Of a stretch of DNA of 26,820 bases, positions 1-8,398 are shown piece after piece. The notes beneath the pieces were generated by a model. It searched no databases and was not told the DNA's origin. It was given only the letters and a program-made list of their open reading frames with translations. How positions within the stretch are numbered: the stretch's first letter is position 1; each line of letters begins with the position of its first letter. The DNA lies in contig NC_049995.1 of NCBI RefSeq assembly GCF_000003815.2, positions 8,356,036-8,382,855 of the forward strand, read 5' to 3'. The position numbers and the translations under genes were made by a program. This stretch comes from Branchiostoma floridae. Taxonomy: Eukaryota; Chordata; Leptocardii; Amphioxiformes; Branchiostomatidae.

Positions 1-294
1 TTTATTGGCGTAACATATCTTAATTTGTACATTCTTACCATAACTCTAGCACAGTTCATTATATCAGGTACAGGCAACTCGAGCTAGCTTCAATTCATGC
101 AATTTTTTGTTTCTTCTAATAGACAGTTAAATTATTGATGTCAAAAACATCGTAACAATCTTCGGTGTTCTTTATATGTATTGAATTTCATTATCAACAT
201 ATAGCAATATAGCAAAACACCTACAACCACGCCCCCTGGCGTGGTATTGCAGCTACAGGGTCTCTTCTGTCCACATGCATTACGTACATGCAGG

Positions 295-640
295 TTACTT
301 AAAACATTTTACCACGAGGAAAAATATCTAAGTATCAGAAATACTCGACATAGAACAGCCATCACAAAACTCGGTGTTAGACTGCTTGTTGAAAAAGACA
401 TATCCGCATTCCTTTACAGCAAAGAATTTGTCATATTGTAACTTAAACAAGATAGAAGACGAGTGTCATTTTATTGTTGACTGTTCACTACACAACAATG
501 AGAGAAATTTCTTCTTTAATTGTGTACAAGATAAGCTTCCATGCTCTTGTCATTTAAATAGCACAGGAAATTACATTTCTCATGCAATTAGACAAACCAT
601 GTGTTTTAAACTCCATCTACTTTTACATTTAATAATTACA
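295..640 (+). pseudogene. Non-LTR retrotransposon ORF relic (C-terminal end)
   Basis: Two short plus-strand reading frames in different phases look like pieces of one protein. The first contains RNTRHRTAITKLGVRLL (about 331-385). The second, shifted by a frame, contains YCNLNKIEDECHFIVDC (about 439-489). The pattern of a 'hR.aitKLR..' stretch followed by a C-N-x-x-x-I-E-D-E-x-H-F-x-x-x-C finger-like motif is what I know from the extreme C-terminus of many LINE reverse-transcriptase polyproteins. The frame change between the two blocks and the absence of any upstream RT domain show it is dead. It lies in what is probably an intron of the gene starting at 1283. The clade cannot be named. Confidence 0.5.
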
Positions 641-870
641 ACTGTCTTAAGAAGCGAGAAGAAGTTGAAAATGTACATACTAGTGTACTTTAGACTTTGT
701 AGTTTTACTCCAATTTGTGACGAGGCAGATTTTCCGTGAAATATAGTCGATGCTCGGGCGATGTTGAAATTTGGCGAGCTCTGACCGACCTACAAATTCG
801 GCCGGCGTTCGCATGAATTGTATACAGGCAGAGGTTTGACGCCAGTTCACAACCGAGGCCGCCGAACTTA

Positions 871-1127
871 AGGTGGTTTCTCACTGCACTTGCAATCGGG
901 GCACCGGTGCGGCACAACAGGCCTAGGGTTTGTTCACTGCGGCACTGTGTATTTTCGCCGATTGTTTTTATAATTTAGATATTGCGTAATGCGTAAAAGT
1001 ATCACCTAGAAAACAACAGAATACACCAAACGTCAGAAAATTCGTTCTTTATCTCGGAAATTCGTTGAGTAATCTTTCAAACCCCGCAGTGTCGCACCGG
1101 TGCCCCGAGTGCAGTGAGATACCACCT
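871..1127. mobile_element. 257-bp MITE with TTA target duplication (PIF/Harbinger-like)
   Basis: The left end AGGTGGTTTCTCACTGCAC is inverted at the right end, which reads AGGTGGTATCTCACTGCAC on the minus strand. Both ends continue into a GGGGCACCGGTGCG block. The element is flanked by the perfect direct repeat TTA (868-870 and 1128-1130). A 3-bp TTA/TAA duplication is the known signature of PIF/Harbinger transposases. There is no ORF, so it is non-autonomous. The AGGTGG terminus is shared with the 309-bp elements at 5613 and 13537, suggesting mobilisation by related transposases. Confidence 0.8.
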
Positions 1128-1198
1128 TTACTTCCTCGTCAATAGGGGTACAAATCAGTATATATACATTGTGTATATATGAATCAGAATTGCCTCAC

Positions 1199-1283
1199 CT
1201 GTTACCGCAAATGCACCCGACAGACAGTAGCACAGGGTCCACAGTAGCAGCCATGTAGTTCTGGTAAGCGGCGTGGTCCCCAT
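1199..1283 (-). CDS. First coding exon of an unidentified secreted or membrane protein (signal peptide)
   Basis: An ATG at 1283-1281 (minus) sits in a good Kozak context (CAGAATGGGG: A at -3, G at +4). It opens 28 codons followed by a strong splice donor, ACAG|GTGAGG, with GT at 1198-1197. The peptide starts MGTTPLTRTTW, runs through the hydrophobic LLLWTLCYCL, and ends SGAFA-VT. This is a textbook signal peptide with n-, h- and c-regions and a likely cleavage after AFA. The donor falls after the first base of codon 29 (phase 1), the phase typical of signal-peptide exons in mosaic extracellular proteins. The rest of the gene would lie at lower coordinates. No following exon is recognisable in 1-1198, where the sequence holds transposon relics, so the mature product is unknown. 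The start is about 520 bp past the probable poly(A) site of the TRIM gene on the same strand. Confidence 0.62.
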
Positions 1284-1385
1284 TCTGATACAGGGTTGCC
1301 GGTTCTTGTGTATCTATTCTACTTCTTTACTGCAGAGTTTTCGCAAACCATTTGTGACCAGTGGCGGTGCGAAACGGGGACGTCC

Positions 1386-1640
1386 CTGTAGCTCAACCGG
1401 TATCAGCCTCAAAGATGATGAGCCCCTGGTTCCAGTCGGTTAGTAACTTGGAGTGCACGTTTCAATTCTGGGAATGGCACCTTGGATGGGGCTACGGTAG
1501 TCTTTCGGAAGAGAGGTAAAATGGAGGTCCCGTTTTCGAGGAGGGGCCTCAAGCACAAAGGGGAAGGGTCGACTGTAACTAAGGATAGATGAACTAAAAT
1601 AGCAAGGAAATCTTCTACTCTACGTGCCACTAGACATTAC
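1386..1640 (+). repeat. tRNA-derived SINE (family with CTTTCGGAAGAGAGG body)
   Basis: The head contains TAGCTCAACCGGTATCAG, resembling an RNA polymerase III A box, and GGTTCCAGTCGG, resembling a degenerate B box, at the spacing expected in a tRNA. The body block at about 1490-1545 (GGGGCTACGGTAGTCTTTCG onward) recurs in reverse at about 9325-9385 and 12793-12840, so it is a dispersed family. It has inserted between the TRIM gene's 3' end and the signal-peptide exon. No clean target duplication was found. It is not a functional tRNA. Confidence 0.6.
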
Positions 1641-1803
1641 AGGGGTATGAAGGAACCAACTGGTGCAAAACTACGCACTAACTATTCTGACTGATGAGTT
1701 GCAACACACGAAAGCTGCTACCAAATATGGTAACTTGCGTGTGAAAATCATGAAGTATGCCATTTGGTCTACCAAATATTTCTAGCTCGCCTTTCGGCAA
1801 TTA

Positions 1804-1840
1804 TTTATTCATCCAATGCGCATCTGTAGGTTGTTTTATT
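1804..1840 (-). terminator. Candidate poly(A) signals of the TRIM gene
   Basis: Two AATAAA hexamers read on the minus strand at 1835-1840 and 1804-1809, about 460-500 nt beyond the TRIM stop codon. They are the first canonical signals seen downstream, which would give a 3' UTR of about 0.5 kb containing the TCAC microsatellite. They could also be chance matches in AT-rich sequence. Confidence 0.35.
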
Positions 1841-1975
1841 GGTCACCACTACTAACCGTGAAAACAACTACAACACATACATATCTTCAGTGGATAAAAT
1901 GTACTTGTGAGATCGAGAAAAATTAATTCTAAAACCTATAGCTAACAGATTATTTGCTGTAATGCAATGTCAAAC

Positions 1976-2067
1976 ATTCACTCGCTCACTCACTCAATCA
2001 ATCACTCACTCAATCACTCACTCTCACTCACTCACTCACTCACTCACTCACTCACTCACTCACTCAC
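1976..2067. repeat. (TCAC)n microsatellite
   Basis: About 90 bp of tetranucleotide CTCA/TCAC repeats, slightly impure at the left (CAATCAAT interruptions) and pure from about 2030 to 2066. It lies in the presumed 3' UTR of the TRIM gene and is probably length-polymorphic. Confidence 0.93.
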
Positions 2068-2300
2068 GGCTTTGTAATAAATCATAAGACATTGTAGTAA
2101 AAGGTTAGCTATTACAAGGAATTCCTCAGTTGAGTATTGCCTAGTATCAGCTTAAGCCTTACTTAAATTCCATTGTCCATCTGCAAGATTCCATTGTTTC
2201 TTTTTGACGGAAAGTATGATAATTTATGCGTTACTTTCCCGTACGGTCACCTGCTATAACTCGACTTCCCGACTACTATCCGACACACTTAAAAGATGCA

Positions 2301-4442
2301 TCAGTGAAGAGAGAAGATCTTGATACACCCTCTGTCATACTGGCGATCACAAACTACAACCCGCCCGTCGTGTGTTATGGTCAGTCCCATTGGTCGGAGC
2401 AGAGTTCCCCTGGTCACGATGTGCCTCACGAAGGACCCGTCCTGTCTAAACTGTGAAACCCCGTTGTTGCGACAATCCGCTACGATGACGTCATCGTTGA
2501 CGTCAGTGATGACGCACTCGGGGCGGTTGAGCTGGCCGTCCCCCGAGCCGAATGCCCCGCACGTGCGAAGATGGCGGCCCGCTGGATCGAAAATCTTCAC
2601 GTTGTGGTTGACATAATCACTGACAACAATATGGTTTAGACTGTTTGTTGCAACCCTGAGTTCGGACTGAAGCTGGTGGCGCCCCCCGCCTTTCTCTCCG
2701 AAGTGTGAAATCGTTTCTCCGCTCGATCGAAGCACGAACACTTGGTACCCGATGGTTACGATGATCCTTCCTAACCCGTCAACAGCGACCCCTAGCGTGT
2801 TTTCATCGCTCTCCACCGCCCCCTCTACCTGTATAACACGTGCTTCCCTCCCCTGTCTGTCCAGAACGTGGATTCTGTGTCTATCACCTGTAACCAACAT
2901 GTCACCGTTTGTTAAAGCCGCTACGCACCAAGGAGAAAATCTTAAGTCTATCTTCCTTCTGAAGACGCCATCTTTGTCTAGGATCTGCAGACGGTTGTTG
3001 TCGTGATCAGCCACAATGATGTCCCTGTCTACGGTGGCCGAGAGGGACGTAGGGAAGTCAAACTCCCCGTCTCCGTCTCCGTTCTTTCCAACTGCTTGAA
3101 GAAGATGTGGTCCTCTTAGAGATTGGGTAGGCCGAACTTGCGATAGTTGCGAGACTTGCGTGTTCCTTTGCTGATATCCACGGACAACTTTGCTACCTTT
3201 TTGTTGTACATCACCAATATCTGTTTTCTGTCCTTTCATTCCTTTACCTGTTGCAATTTGCGCGCTTTTCTGGTCACTGGTTGCTTGTTTAAACCGAACC
3301 TTCGGCTGCGAGGGAGAAATCATCGGCCACTGTCTACTTCCGTCCACGAGTTTCGTCACTTCCTGCTCGATGTTGATTGGTAGATCGTACCGGAACTTCG
3401 CGAAGTGATTGGTCAGTTCGGCTTCCGACGGGACCTGTTGATCCGTACTCTGCACTAACCATCCTTTCAAGTCCCCTGCTACGGAACACACCTCTGCTGG
3501 GCTACCATAACCTAGAACGTTGGTAGTAAACTGTGTATAACTCTTAGCTAAAGCAAGGTCCATCTCTGTTGCTTCTATAAGGGCTTCTACATAGTCTTCC
3601 CGGCTAGACTGTACGGCAAGAAGTTGTGAGATTTGAGCGTCTTTGACTTTCATTGCTGCTTGCACGATTGTCCGTGTGCGTGTATCTATCTCTTCTAGAG
3701 TCTCTTGAAGCTGGGTGGACAAAGAGTCTTTCACTGACATCAACTCTGTAAGCTTCTTTTCGTGCGTGTCTACGGCTTTTACAACTTGGGACAGTTTTTC
3801 CTCGATGTGTGCCCGTTCCCTGTCCGCCGCTTTCTGTATCTCCACATACCTGTGGTCTTTGTGTTGCGTCACGATGCAGTGCAAACATATGACGAGTCGA
3901 CAGGTGTCGCAGTAGAACTTGTTGACTTCGTTGTGACTCTCGCACTTCGAGGTTTCGATTGCTCGGAGTTCGGAGGCGATTGCGGCCGATCTGAGCTCGT
4001 GGATCGGTACTACTTTATGCGAGCGTGCTGTCTTCACACGTCGATGAGCGTCTGTGCATACGTGACATAGGTAATCCTTACACTGAACGCAGTAACACCG
4101 CGCAAGATACGTACCCGAATCACAAGCGGTGCATGGGACGGAGTCATCTTCCCTTACCGTGTACTCACTCCTACCTTTTGACGGGCTTTGGACGAGATCA
4201 CGCAGTTTTACAACGACGAAGTTGTTCTTGAGACCTTGGACGCCATTTTGTGGGAGGGGCACTCTCTGTCTACAGATCGGACAAGACAGGCTTAAGGCTG
4301 GTCTTTGTTCCAAGATTCTCTCCAAACACGCCTGGCAGAATGTGTGAAGACACGGCAGCATCTTAGGCTGTTGGAACTCACCCAAGCAAACTTTACACAC
4401 CAGAAATTCGTCGTGAATGTCGCGAAAAGTACTCGTAGCCAT
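2301..4442 (-). CDS. TRIM-NHL protein, RING E3 ubiquitin ligase type (intronless)
   Basis: A single-exon gene of 713 codons. A RING finger at residues 16-57 has the full C3HC4 set (C16, C19, C31, H33, C36, C39, C54, C57), so ligase activity with an E2 is expected. Two B-boxes follow: residues 104-142 (C104, C107, C121, then H133 and H142) and 167-197 (C167, H170, C178, C181, C186, C189, H194, H197). A coiled coil covers about 205-310, and a basic, Gln/Ser-rich linker about 365-445. The last ~260 residues are six NHL-type blades (for example DIIVADHDNNRLQIL and HIVVSDYVNHNVKIF), forming a propeller for RNA or protein binding. This is the TRIM2/3/TRIM71-like order but without an evident filamin domain. 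I chose the ATG at 4442 (AGAATGG Kozak). The open frame continues 10 codons upstream but has only a GTG there. Absence of introns suggests origin by retroposition and tandem expansion, common for this family in lancelets. Ubiquitin-dependent regulation or innate defence is inferred from the family; the substrate is unknown. Confidence 0.92.
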   Translation of the reverse strand: MATSTFRDIHDEFLVCKVCLGEFQQPKMLPCLHTFCQACLERILEQRPALSLSCPICRQRVPLPQNGVQGLKNNFVVVKLRDLVQSPSKGRSEYTVREDDSVPCTACDSGTYLARCYCVQCKDYLCHVCTDAHRRVKTARSHKVVPIHELRSAAIASELRAIETSKCESHNEVNKFYCDTCRLVICLHCIVTQHKDHRYVEIQKAADRERAHIEEKLSQVVKAVDTHEKKLTELMSVKDSLSTQLQETLEEIDTRTRTIVQAAMKVKDAQISQLLAVQSSREDYVEALIEATEMDLALAKSYTQFTTNVLGYGSPAEVCSVAGDLKGWLVQSTDQQVPSEAELTNHFAKFRYDLPINIEQEVTKLVDGSRQWPMISPSQPKVRFKQATSDQKSAQIATGKGMKGQKTDIGDVQQKGSKVVRGYQQRNTQVSQLSQVRPTQSLRGPHLLQAVGKNGDGDGEFDFPTSLSATVDRDIIVADHDNNRLQILDKDGVFRRKIDLRFSPWCVAALTNGDMLVTGDRHRIHVLDRQGREARVIQVEGAVESDENTLGVAVDGLGRIIVTIGYQVFVLRSSGETISHFGEKGGGRHQLQSELRVATNSLNHIVVSDYVNHNVKIFDPAGRHLRTCGAFGSGDGQLNRPECVITDVNDDVIVADCRNNGVSQFRQDGSFVRHIVTRGTLLRPMGLTITHDGRVVVCDRQYDRGCIKIFSLH

Positions 4443-4892
4443 TCTGACGGTCGTTGCTCTTGATGACGTCACAGCAATGTATATTAACGTAGACCAACGC
4501 CACTGATAGTTGCAACCCCTCGCTTACAAAATCTTCACCTCGCACCGATAGGGACAATACCTCAACACCGACAAATGTGCAACCGCCTTGTTAACAGGTA
4601 ACGACTGGACACAAGCTAGTTGTAGGATTCTTCTAGAATCAAGTGTCTTTCTTCCTTGCCAAACAAGTCGTGTGTATCTACAGGCACATTGGTAGATAGG
4701 CTGTTCAACCAGAATATCAACGTTAAATGCCCGTCCGTGCAGAAACAAGCCTTAGCCTATGGGCGTCGTCAAACCCATCGCCATGTTTGGCTAATCTTGT
4801 TACCATGGCGACCTAGCCGCCAGGCATGGGGTCGTTGTTACGTCCTTGCAGGAGATTCACCTCCGGCAGACCAGGGTATTGTTTTTGTAGGG
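4443..4892. other. Upstream region of the TRIM gene, no gene recognised
   Basis: About 450 bp between the TRIM start and the next transposon. Short frames occur on both strands, but none has homology I recognise or convincing splice sites. It should contain the TRIM promoter and 5' UTR. No TATA box is placed with confidence. Confidence 0.5.
4464..4471. promoter_or_regulatory. Palindromic CRE-like site upstream of the TRIM start
   Basis: A perfect TGACGTCA palindrome lies 21 bp upstream of the TRIM ATG. It matches the consensus for CREB/ATF factors. Position so close to the start codon means it is either in the 5' UTR or at a very short-leader promoter. An 8-bp site is expected by chance about once in 65 kb, so support is modest. 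Confidence 0.3.
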
Positions 4893-4901
4893 GTCTGTGT
4901 A

Positions 4902-5135
4902 TAGCCTCCATAGCAGGCTCTCTGGGGCCTTTTTTGGCCCATAATACACTTTTGCTGGCCAGTTTTTTTTGTACTGCCCACCCGGTCACTGAGGCCTTAT
5001 CTAAATAACTGCCTCGCGAGGCCGGCAGTCAGATAAGGCCAGCATGCAATCAGCGACCCAGTACAAAAAGAAATGGCCAGCAAAAGTGTATCATGGGCCA
5101 AAAAAAATGCCTCAGAGAGCCTGCTACGGAGACTA
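4902..5135. mobile_element. 234-bp foldback MITE with TAGYCTCC ends and a probable 9-bp target duplication
   Basis: The left arm TAGCCTCCATAGCAGGCTCT is matched on the minus strand at the right by TAGTCTCCGTAGCAGGCTCT. The arms extend for about 75 bp each through GGCC, CACTTTTGCTGGCCA and poly-T blocks. A second inner palindrome (GGCCTTATCT ... AGATAAGGCC) fills the centre. The flanks GTCTGTGTA (4893-4901) and GTCAGTGTG (5136-5144) match at 7 of 9 positions, consistent with an aged 9-bp duplication. No coding potential. Confidence 0.75.
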
Positions 5136-5144
5136 GTCAGTGTG

Positions 5145-5612
5145 TGTTCACGGTGATATCTGAAGATCCTTTCATAGGATTTATTTGTATTTTGGCATAT
5201 CGGGGGTCATTGCGGTCCGGCGTCCCAATGATGCACAGTGATTTTGGACACCGTAACAGAACTTTCTGATGATACAGAATTATACTAGTAGATCGACACC
5301 CCTAACATGAGGGAAGTGTCTTTTTTCATGGAGGATTTTTTTTCCTACAGACCCTGGTTTATATTGTGTATTTGATGAGTACGTTGATACGTATTCCCAA
5401 TACCAGTCTTGGTAATGAACACCATCGATATCACTCTGTGTTGGAAAATTTGAATCACTTTTAATTGTGTTCTTTTTACAACAGAAACCTTAAAGTTGCA
5501 AACCCCTACGTCACATTCATATGTGCCCGGTTACATACGTCTTGCGATTGCCATACTATCGATACATAAACGTTTGAAAGTTACACATACGGCGCGGTCA
5601 CATTGGTTGTAA
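5145..5612. other. Intergenic, nothing recognised
   Basis: About 470 bp of AT-rich sequence with no ORF above 60 codons, no clear repeat arms and no RNA-gene signature. Confidence 0.5.
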
Positions 5613-5921
5613 AGGTGGGGTCACACATGTGTATATATTTAAGTCCGTATGAGGCGCGCATGGGAGGATTTGCCTCCACCAGGCCCCACAGTTCGTTGGA
5701 AAAATAATAGAAATTGGACAAACGTAAACAGGTAACATGTCAGACGAGTTAGCTGGGTCGCTAACCATATTTCTCGGTCAGCTAACTCATCTGGCATGTT
5801 ATGTATCTATATTTGTCCAGTTTGTACTATTTTTCCCGCGACCTGTGGAGCCTGGTAGAGACTAAGAGCTTCATACGCACCTCAAACGGACTTGAATATA
5901 TACGCATGTGGGACCCCACCT
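5613..5921. mobile_element. 309-bp foldback MITE, copy 1 (TAA target duplication)
   Basis: The ends AGGTGGGGTCACACATG and, on the minus strand, AGGTGGGGTCCCACATG are inverted. The whole element folds back: an ACCTGT/ACAGGT arm, TTGTCCA/TGGACAA, and a central AACATGTCAGACGAGTTAGC arm with its complement. Direct TAA flanks lie at 5610-5612 and 5922-5924. A copy of the same length, about 95% identical by eye, lies at 13537-13845. The open frame that enters it on the plus strand is a by-product and not a gene. Confidence 0.85.
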
Positions 5922-5924
5922 TAA

Positions 5925-6329
5925 GTGGTCGTGGGATTGACTTTGATGCCACTGCTTTTTTACGCAATCTGCGACAGAACCAGCCACCGACAAGGACTTA
6001 AAACAGCCTTTTACGTAATAAAACCGCTACAATGGAACGTACATATACATATATACATATATCATCTATGTCAGTCATAATGTCATCATATGTGATTTTC
6101 CCACTATGTGATTTATCTCACATTGCCGTCTTTCTTATGACTTGCTTGTCTGTATTTGTTTTATGTACTTTTGATGACGACACAAGCATAAGCTATGTTA
6201 TAACCACGTCTGATGTATGTCTTAATAATAAAAGATGAATTAAAAGGAAAAAAAAAAGATACCGATCAAAAATAATCATCTAAAACTACTGTCATGATAC
6301 AATCTGTTACCTTCTTGGTATCAAGTCTT
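5925..6329. other. AT-rich spacer, possibly an old retroposon tail
   Basis: A run with AATAATAAAAG at about 6225-6236 followed by a 10-base A tract resembles the 3' end of a retroposed sequence on the plus strand. A short open stretch just before it (ending at a TAA at 5999-6001) is not recognisable. No gene is supported. Confidence 0.3.
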
Positions 6330-6569
6330 AAACCCTTAAACTGCCAGAGTTCCAGCCCTTTAAAATGCCATTAGTTCCAGGGTTGGCTGCTGACCTCCGA
6401 AAAGAGACCCCCAAACAAGGCCGAAGTCCCTAACTTCCGGCATTCGTGCGCTACACATGCGCAAAGCTGCTACTTCGGGGGAATACGCTATCCCGGTTAT
6501 AATCGGGCACGGCACACAGGGCATGTATATGTGTGCCGGATATATCCGGGTTTGGCAGTTTAAGGGTTT
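6330..6569. mobile_element. ~240-bp element with 16-bp terminal inverted repeats
   Basis: AAACCCTTAAACTGCC at 6330-6345 is exactly inverted as GGCAGTTTAAGGGTTT at 6554-6569. There is no internal ORF of note. The CCCTTAAACTGCC terminus resembles piggyBac-type ends, but the flanks do not give a clean TTAA duplication, so the superfamily is left open. It lies about 440 bp beyond the 3' end of the LRR gene. Confidence 0.6.
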
Positions 6570-6841
6570 TGAACATTTGCGAGAACTACGATCTACATGT
6601 ACACTTGTTACTGAAGTCTTGCTGGTCAATCATGTTTTGTCATATAGATCTAGTATTGAAAAATCCATCTCTATTATAAATACGTTTTGACCATACTATA
6701 TCATACAAACACATCTCAAGCTATAATTTCAACATCACTAAGAGACGAGAAGAAGCCGTATTTATGTATTAGTTTTGGAACTCTTGTTTTACATGTGTAT
6801 TAAGAGGCCTCTCGTGTATATCAACATGTGTACTTTTGTAC

Positions 6842-6856
6842 TTTATTACCTTTATT
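6842..6856 (-). terminator. Paired poly(A) signals of the LRR gene
   Basis: Two AATAAA hexamers on the minus strand (6851-6856 and 6842-6847) lie 155-170 nt past the stop codon of the LRR gene. Tandem canonical signals at this distance make a convincing cleavage site and a short 3' UTR. Confidence 0.6.
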
Positions 6857-7010
6857 CTGTATCTGTATGCCTGTACTTAGCCGGATAGGGCATGAAAGGC
6901 TATCATTCATTTAACGTGGCATTCTTTGAACACGGGGCTTCCGTTAAGCTAGCGGTTAAATAGGCACGGATCAAAATATAATCGTAGCATTGCACAGATG
7001 GACTTTCATG

Positions 7011-8318
7011 CTAATTATCTATATCATTGACGTGAGCCAGTGACACATGATCGTCATGTTGTCCCCTGACCATTGCCGAATACACGACCAACATCAGACA
7101 ACAGAACAGAGTGGTCACTCCAAAAACTATTGTGGTCAGCAGTCGTCCGGATGACATGGCAAGGGGCAGTGCAGGTGCCTTACCCTTGACATACGGTTTA
7201 ATTTTTGTAGACTCAGAGAATGCATTTGACGCTTTGTCTAAAGCTTGCGGATACGTCTTTGTTGAGGCCGTAGTTTTCATCTGACCGAATGTGCTCATTG
7301 ATTTCAGGGTAGTTTTAGCACTAGGAACGTTTGTAATTTCTTTCTCGTGCTGTATTTCGACCTGTTGCAAATTGGGCTCTAACGTTGTCAGTGGAATTTC
7401 CGTACTAGTACTGATTTCTGTTGTAGTCGTGACGTTTGATGAAGAAGCAAGAGTGGGACAAGTAGCGTTCACGCTACAGGACCCTTCTGTGTAATTTTCG
7501 AACTTGTTTTCCGAAGACGAGCATCTCGAGACATTCAGTTTGCGAAATTCCAGGCCCTTAAGAATTGGAGGAGTTTCGCAGCGGAAGAGGGAGGGTTGCT
7601 GGAACATCTTATTAGCGACTGGGTTTGTTTCCATCAAGTTCAAACACTTAACGGTGAAGTTGGCGGTCCCACACTTATCCGTGACTTGTGCGATCTCAAC
7701 GGCCCAAGCCATGTTACAACCGCAATGGAATGGGTTCCCCTCTACAATAACTTTATGTGGCATCGTGGACTCATTGGACTTTTTCGTATCAAACCCCAGA
7801 TTACACATAGACATCGTCCAGAACCGGTTGTACGTAATATTCAAAGTGAACGCGTTTAACTTTCCAAGAGATTCGAGAGTAGATCTAACAGGATAGAGGT
7901 TGATGCAAGAAAGCTGATTGTGCGATAAATCTAATTCGGCTAGCTTCGGCATTTTCTTAAGACATGTCCAAGTAAAAGTAGCGATGCTGTTGTTCCTTAA
8001 GTTGAGCTTGGATAGATATCGCAGGTGAGCACACGGGAACGCAGTTAGGGCGTTGTTGGGCAAGTGGAGTTGGTACAATGTGATAGGTAGCGGTTCTGGT
8101 ACGCTCTGCAAATCTTTGTTATTACAATCTATCATACTAGGCAGAGAATATATACCATACATGTACCTCACATGGCACCCTCGCAAATAAAATGTCGCAA
8201 TTGTTGACGGCGAGGCCTCGCTGTTTTCTATAATACTCAGCGGGACAAAAATTAGCACCAAAATTACTAGCAAACTGGGTGGTCTTTCGCTGCTTGTCCT
8301 ACTGCGTTTGAATGGCAT
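7011..8318 (-). CDS. Single-pass membrane leucine-rich-repeat protein (LRRNT-LRR-LRRCT-stalk-TM)
   Basis: A complete single-exon gene of 435 codons starting at a true ATG. Residues 1-35 form a long basic n-region plus the hydrophobic LLVILVLIFVPLSII: a signal peptide or signal anchor. C48 and C65 fit an LRRNT cap. About three to four LRRs follow (79-160), with the motifs LYQLHLPNNALTAFP, LSKLNLRNNSI and LAELDLSHNQLSCI. An LRRCT cap begins at NPFHCGCNMAW (195-205) and uses C199, C201, C216, C225 and probably C247. Residues 288-390 are a Ser/Thr-rich stalk likely to be O-glycosylated, with N-glycosylation sequons at 160, 182, 220, 262, 275, 284 and 295. One transmembrane helix (393-413) and a 22-residue cytoplasmic tail without a TIR or ITIM end the protein. 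A role in cell-surface recognition or adhesion is inferred. The layout resembles the VLR-like LRR receptors described in lancelets, but no gene cassettes accompany it. The ligand is unknown. Confidence 0.88.
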   Translation of the reverse strand: MPFKRSRTSSERPPSLLVILVLIFVPLSIIENSEASPSTIATFYLRGCHVRYMYGIYSLPSMIDCNNKDLQSVPEPLPITLYQLHLPNNALTAFPCAHLRYLSKLNLRNNSIATFTWTCLKKMPKLAELDLSHNQLSCINLYPVRSTLESLGKLNAFTLNITYNRFWTMSMCNLGFDTKKSNESTMPHKVIVEGNPFHCGCNMAWAVEIAQVTDKCGTANFTVKCLNLMETNPVANKMFQQPSLFRCETPPILKGLEFRKLNVSRCSSSENKFENYTEGSCSVNATCPTLASSSNVTTTTEISTSTEIPLTTLEPNLQQVEIQHEKEITNVPSAKTTLKSMSTFGQMKTTASTKTYPQALDKASNAFSESTKIKPYVKGKAPALPLAMSSGRLLTTIVFGVTTLFCCLMLVVYSAMVRGQHDDHVSLAHVNDIDN

Positions 8319-8398
8319 TTCGAAAGTGTGAAAAGGTTAGTTGTCACAGGTCGTTTAGTGCAATGTAACCAGCAGATGCCGCGCCGCGTGCCTGCGAA

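Noticed and set aside
1976-2067. CRISPR-like repeat array
   Set aside because: Pure tetranucleotide microsatellite without spacers.
2480-2515. Second and third CRE-like TGACGTCA sites
   Set aside because: They lie in the coding region of the last NHL blades (codons for VNDDVIVA) and are explained by GATGAC codons.
3604-3945. Second minus-strand frame inside the TRIM gene
   Set aside because: It overlaps the RING/B-box/coiled-coil frame, is Arg/Ser/His-rich and has no family motif.
4443-4472. Ten-codon N-terminal extension of the TRIM protein
   Set aside because: The extension begins with GTG, not ATG. The ATG at 4442 has a good Kozak context and is the natural eukaryotic start.
5801-6001. 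66-codon plus ORF, and the near-identical one at 13725
   Set aside because: Most of each lies inside the two copies of the 309-bp MITE; the reading frame is carried by the repeat.
7011-8318. True variable lymphocyte receptor locus
   Set aside because: The domain order is similar, but there are no flanking donor LRR cassettes and the gene is already complete.
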